Below the pieces are notes generated by a model. The model was not told the origin of the DNA. It was given only the letters and a program-made list of their open reading frames with translations, and made no database searches. From contig NC_080582.1 of NCBI RefSeq assembly GCF_029962835.1, forward strand, positions 25,552,032 through 25,616,031: a stretch of 64,000 nt of DNA, read 5' to 3'. This document shows positions 59,839 to 64,000 of the stretch, piece after piece. Source of the stretch: Magnolia sinica (Eukaryota; Streptophyta; Magnoliopsida; Magnoliales; Magnoliaceae). The position numbers and the translations under genes are program-made. The first letter of the stretch is position 1, and each line of letters starts with the position of its first letter.

Positions 59839-62828
59839 TGTAACGCCCTGAAATTCGGGGGTCGAGCATAACTCGGCTCCCGAGTTCCAAAACATCACTT
59901 ATGCAACATAATTAATGAGAGATGTATGTTGATTGTATTAGCACATAAACATGGGATAGATTAAGCCAAAACGCAGATATGATTCAGGGGTAAGTGAATA
60001 AAGCAAGCGGAAGACTTATAGTAAAATATGTGTACAAGTGTAAGTCCTGAATTACATATACAACCGGATCGTGTAAAAATGTTATTTATCAAAATTATAA
60101 GTACAAGTTACATCATTTCGATTCCCAAAATAATCATCCCATAGATCCCGCGCAGATCGAGGCTCGCTAGAACCCGTCTCAACTGCATATAGGAGAAGGC
60201 GGCCTCGTCGTCATCCAGCTCCGCTCTGCCTCGGACGTCGCATCCACATCTGCAACATCGGGGCCTAAGACAGTCTGGTGGGTGTGCAACACCGCCTAAA
60301 GCGTGGGAGTGAGTGATCAACTCAGTGGAACAATAAGGCACTGGTTAACATGCTATCAGTTCAATCAAACAGTAATGATAAAGCAGGACAATTAAATAAA
60401 TCCTAAGTACTCTTATTAATGCAAGTATGAATGCGGTATGATGCGTGCCCTCACGCGTACACCCTCAGCGTCTTCCTCTTACGTTACGCATGACATCGCC
60501 TCAAAGTGCGCCACATCTACAAAGCACATGCAAATGCGGTGCATGGATATGATTACCAAGTTGTTATTAGTCCAATTCATACAACAGGATTGGGAAGCTA
60601 AGATACCTTCCTCATATCACCATCCAACAGTGATCCATACTAGGGTCGTCATTCCTAGACATCTCATACGATCATATAGTTGAGGTCGTAGCAAAGGGCT
60701 CGTCACCAATCAATGCACGCCTTTCATGCCCTTACTACCACAGATCGGCTCGTCACCTCCTTGCGGTATCCAGGTATGCTCGAGGTCACTACAAAGGGCT
60801 CGTCACCAATCAATGTAGGCCGACAAAGACGAATATAGTGTCCCATACCACCATAATCGGCTCACGAGTTTAGTTGCTCACTTTGGTCACTACGGGAGGC
60901 TCGTCACCCAGCGTGGGCCGACGGCTCGACCACGGTGTCCCATACCACCATGCCGGCTCATGAGTCTTAGCGGATCGGTACCATGGTTATTAGGATTTCA
61001 CTTTGGTAAGTTCGGTACCCTAGATTCAAGCGGTAGCGTCCATACATGGTTAACATACACTGGACAATCGGGTTAGTTGACGAACTCGACTAGCACGAGC
61101 GCACGTTGAATTGAACGACATAGAGTGCGCAAACACTCCGCGTGGCCAAACCACTGCCGCCAACTCTAATACGACTCGGGTTCGTCTAATGCGTCTCACG
61201 TGGCGAAAGCAATCTCAACCACGACCAAAGGGTCAATTACCGATTTCCTGGACTAAGGCATAGTCCCAAACATCCTACACTACGACAGATATTCATATGG
61301 AATGTAAAACAGTAATGGATCAACAACTCAAATCATGTTACATACACATCTGAAGAATAATCAACTTAATATAAATGTAAGCATAGGAATGCTTGAATTT
61401 AAATAACTTGAAATGTAAATGCATAAAGGAAATCATGCGCATCCATAGAAGTATTGAGAACCACTTCTCAACGCCCACACTTAGTGTAATCAGTTACACT
61501 TAGGTCATTCATGCATTTCTACAAACACTTAGCATACAAGGAATAACATACATGACCAATAATCATGGCAAGCACAAGTGCGTATTTTATACGTATACGG
61601 TACTTTATAAATACACTTAGAATACACAAATCTCAATATAGCACATGCATATCAGGAAAGCAATGTAAACATAACATTTGACATGTGAAATCTCATCCAT
61701 AACAAGAATAAATCACTAACTGGGATTGAAAGCCTTGAAAACCATAACCTATACACTTAAAGTCCGCACCTTAAGCGAAGAAAGAACCGCCGAACTGATT
61801 TAGACGAGTTGTCTTCGTCAACGGCGCTAGAATACCCTAAAATAAGGATAGAAATGAGATACAACAACACCAAGTCTAATCTAAGCTCTAACACAGGTTA
61901 GGGTTAGGTTAACTTACCCCAAAAGAACTCAGAATCGCCAAAGGAACGATTCAAAGTGAAGATTCAAAGGTGAAGAAGAACAAGGAAGAATCAAGGTGAT
62001 TCACCAACTAATCTCTCTCACTTCCTCTCTCTTTTCCACTCTCTTTCCAAGCTAGGGTTAGAGAAAATTCGTATGGAAATGAGAGCTAGGGTTTAAGGAC
62101 TATATATAGGCCTTAAAATGATGGAAATAACCCCAGGGTCAAGGTATACTTAGGTTATAACCAAAGTACGCCTTTCTCGATCCAACGAAGCACTTCGGTG
62201 GGCCTATAACCACGAAAGGTCGGACTTAAGCTCACCGACCATGGATCTAGGTCAGCCTGAGTTTTCGTACCGACCGTCGATCAACCGTGGCGGACCACAC
62301 TCAATTCAACGATCACGAAATCTCATCAAGTCCACAAGCACTAGGATATGCCTGGGCCAACCATCCCGATCGGAGGGTGAAATTGGGTCAGAATCCAACG
62401 GTCGAATGCTTAAAATCGTCGCGCAAGCGGCACGACTCAATTTCATAAAAGCTTATTAAATTCCAACGTTCTCACACTCTTCACTCCGAACTCAACCAAA
62501 TCGACCAGAACATCGGATCGACTTGATTTTCGAGGTGAAGACCAAGCCCAACTCGGTGACCGCAACAGCCTAAGATCATCGCCATCGGACTTTCGACGCG
62601 GTCTAGGTCCGATCCGAGATCTTCCAAAAATTCCCCAGAACAACTGGATTTAGCGATGGATCCCAGATTTCTGAGTAACGTAGCGCTCACTAATCTACAC
62701 GTTTAGAGCCATGCAGATACAATTTAAAGTGATTGATGCGAATTTCACAAGCAATCAAGTAGAGCGCTAATTACCCCAAAAACAACTACTTAAGGAAAGA
62801 TTAGCACAAAAATTCCAAGGTCGTTACA
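59839..62828 (-). mobile_element. Solo LTR (about 2990 bp) of another gypsy family, minus strand
   Basis: On minus it starts TGTAACGACCTTGGAATTTT and ends CCGAATTTCAGGGCGTTACA, a usual pair of ends in plant chromovirus LTRs. A TATA box and a leader with AAACCCTAGC follow in the right order on minus. The middle (60660-61260) has tandem-like blocks with GGGCTCGTCACC. Flanking CTTAC and CTAAA match only 3 of 5, so the TSD is decayed or the ends slightly off. No coding region inside. Confidence 0.7.
62101..62108 (-). promoter_or_regulatory. TATA box of the minus-strand solo LTR
   Basis: TATATATA in GGCCTATATATAGTCC on minus, about 20 bp before a telo-box-like TAAACCCTAGC. Confidence 0.5.
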
Positions 62829-64000
62829 CTAAATCACATAAAAATTATGTTGTCCTTAAAGCGTGATTCACTCCATTATCAATTGTTGATGGGTTACAAG
62901 CGAATTACTTTCAGGGTAAGACAAGCCTATTTGGATCCTATGTTCAGCAATCATGAAGGGTTCACTTAGGAACAATTCAACGCTACAATCCAGAGGATCT
63001 GATGGATGAGGAGAGAGATGTGTTTGAGTTAATGGAATTTGGATCGGCATGGTCCATTTTATATAGGCATTAGGGAGTGGACTGTTGCTAGGTGGTTATC
63101 ATTGGTTCAGAACGTTTGAAAAATATTTATGATCGTTGATCATTAATTTGAGCCATTTTTGGTCATCGGATCGGAAGATTTGACTGTTAGATCATCATAG
63201 CTTGTCCATTTTCATCTCTAACTGATCAGTAAGAGTCTACCAATCTTAATCGGTGGACAATCCATTGTTTAAATAAGGCCATACAATATTTTTTACTTCT
63301 AACTAATCTATAAATTTCCATCAATTCGACACTTGGGCAATAGGACAATTAAATCCTTATTTCTTACTTCAATGTTTCTATTGTATCCCTTGATCAAGTG
63401 GGCCACCCTTGTACAACCAAATAAGAAAAGTTTAGAAGATGAAAACAACAGTTTAATTACATTCAAGATGAATGGGTTGCCTAATCGATGATTGGAATGG
63501 TAGATTCATATCATATAACACATGTTTATATAAAGTTGTGCCGGGCTAGAGTAAAAGCCCGATCTCCAACTCAAAACTTGCTCGGGCCATAAATGTGAGG
63601 CCCAAGACCAGCCTAAGTCAAGCAAGTAAGTCCAAATAGAACCAAAATTTCCATTGGGCTCGTTGGTGGGCTACCTAGCCCATTTCCACCCTTAGAAACA
63701 ACATTGCAAAAATTATTTAGAATTACAATTAGCTTATTAATAGCTTAAAATTATTTATTAATAGGATTTTCCATTTGGCTGCCAGCATTTTAGGCTGTGG
63801 ACTGAAAACCTCTTACCTAAAACTATTTAGACAAAACTACCAGTCTCATTAAAAGACGGGCCGTTAAAAACCTAGGATGGCAGCGAGGAAATTAAAGTAA
63901 TTGTTTTCTATTAAAATGAACATTTTACCCTTTGCGGAGGGGACAGTTTCAGAGTTTATAACCTCATTTAGTGGAGATCAATGTCACTTACTGCTATTAA
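62829..64000. other. Gene-free stretch at the right edge
   Basis: No supported gene. On minus, GGACC follows TATATAAAAT (63054-63063), possibly a promoter of another old LTR. 63541-63700 is rich in GGGCT/AGCCC, as in many plant dispersed repeats. Confidence 0.3.

Noticed and set aside
59864-62828. Host gene on minus with TATA box and AAACCCTAG leader
   Set aside because: The whole segment has LTR ends TGTAACG...CGTTACA and no long ORF; the promoter is that of the LTR.

Overview
This window is nuclear DNA of a flowering plant with a large, repeat-rich genome. The evidence is degraded Ty3/gypsy retrotransposons of two plant lineages, a MuDR-type (MULE) transposase, Tourist-like and foldback MITEs, a tRNA-like SINE, and many GGCCCA / GGGCCCACC-rich repeats. 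I see no intact host gene, rRNA gene, canonical tRNA gene or CRISPR array. The exact species cannot be told from the sequence.

The centre (about 9.75-54.5 kb) is one deeply nested structure, resolved here from target-site duplications (TSDs) and from protein reading that continues across insertions. The oldest layer is a MULE whose decayed transposase lies in three pieces (11240-12887, 19784-19810, 50949-51453), flanked on both sides by arrays of a 21-bp repeat (9753-11103 and 51800-54525). Two Athila-type gypsy elements inserted into it 27 bp apart in opposite orientation: a minus-strand copy (12888-19778, TSD AAAAG) and a plus-strand copy (19811-50948). The minus copy holds a solo LTR (14067-16090, TSD TTAGT). 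The plus copy holds a 4.9-kb solo LTR (24337-29281, between protease and RT) and a whole Tekay/Del-type chromovirus (32102-48044, TSD GAGGA, in the last codons of integrase). The chromovirus is itself broken in gag by another LTR of its family (36076-40006). Nesting is therefore four levels deep.

Left flank (1-9752): unassigned DNA, a 4.15-kb solo LTR in reverse orientation with perfect TSD TCAGT and unusual 56-bp terminal inverted repeats (1423-5576), a 42-bp minisatellite, and an Athila-like solo LTR (8370-9743, TSD GGTGT) that seems to sit in the last bases of another LTR. Right flank (54526-64000): small elements (Tourist-like MITEs with TAA duplications, a GGGCCCACC array, a foldback element, a SINE-like repeat), a 3-kb minus-strand solo LTR (59839-62828), and unassigned sequence.

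All coding remnants carry stops or frameshifts. The points most worth a second look are the 21-bp repeat system around the MULE, the LTR with inverted termini, and the arrays of short palindromes just upstream of the TATA box in the Athila-type LTRs.
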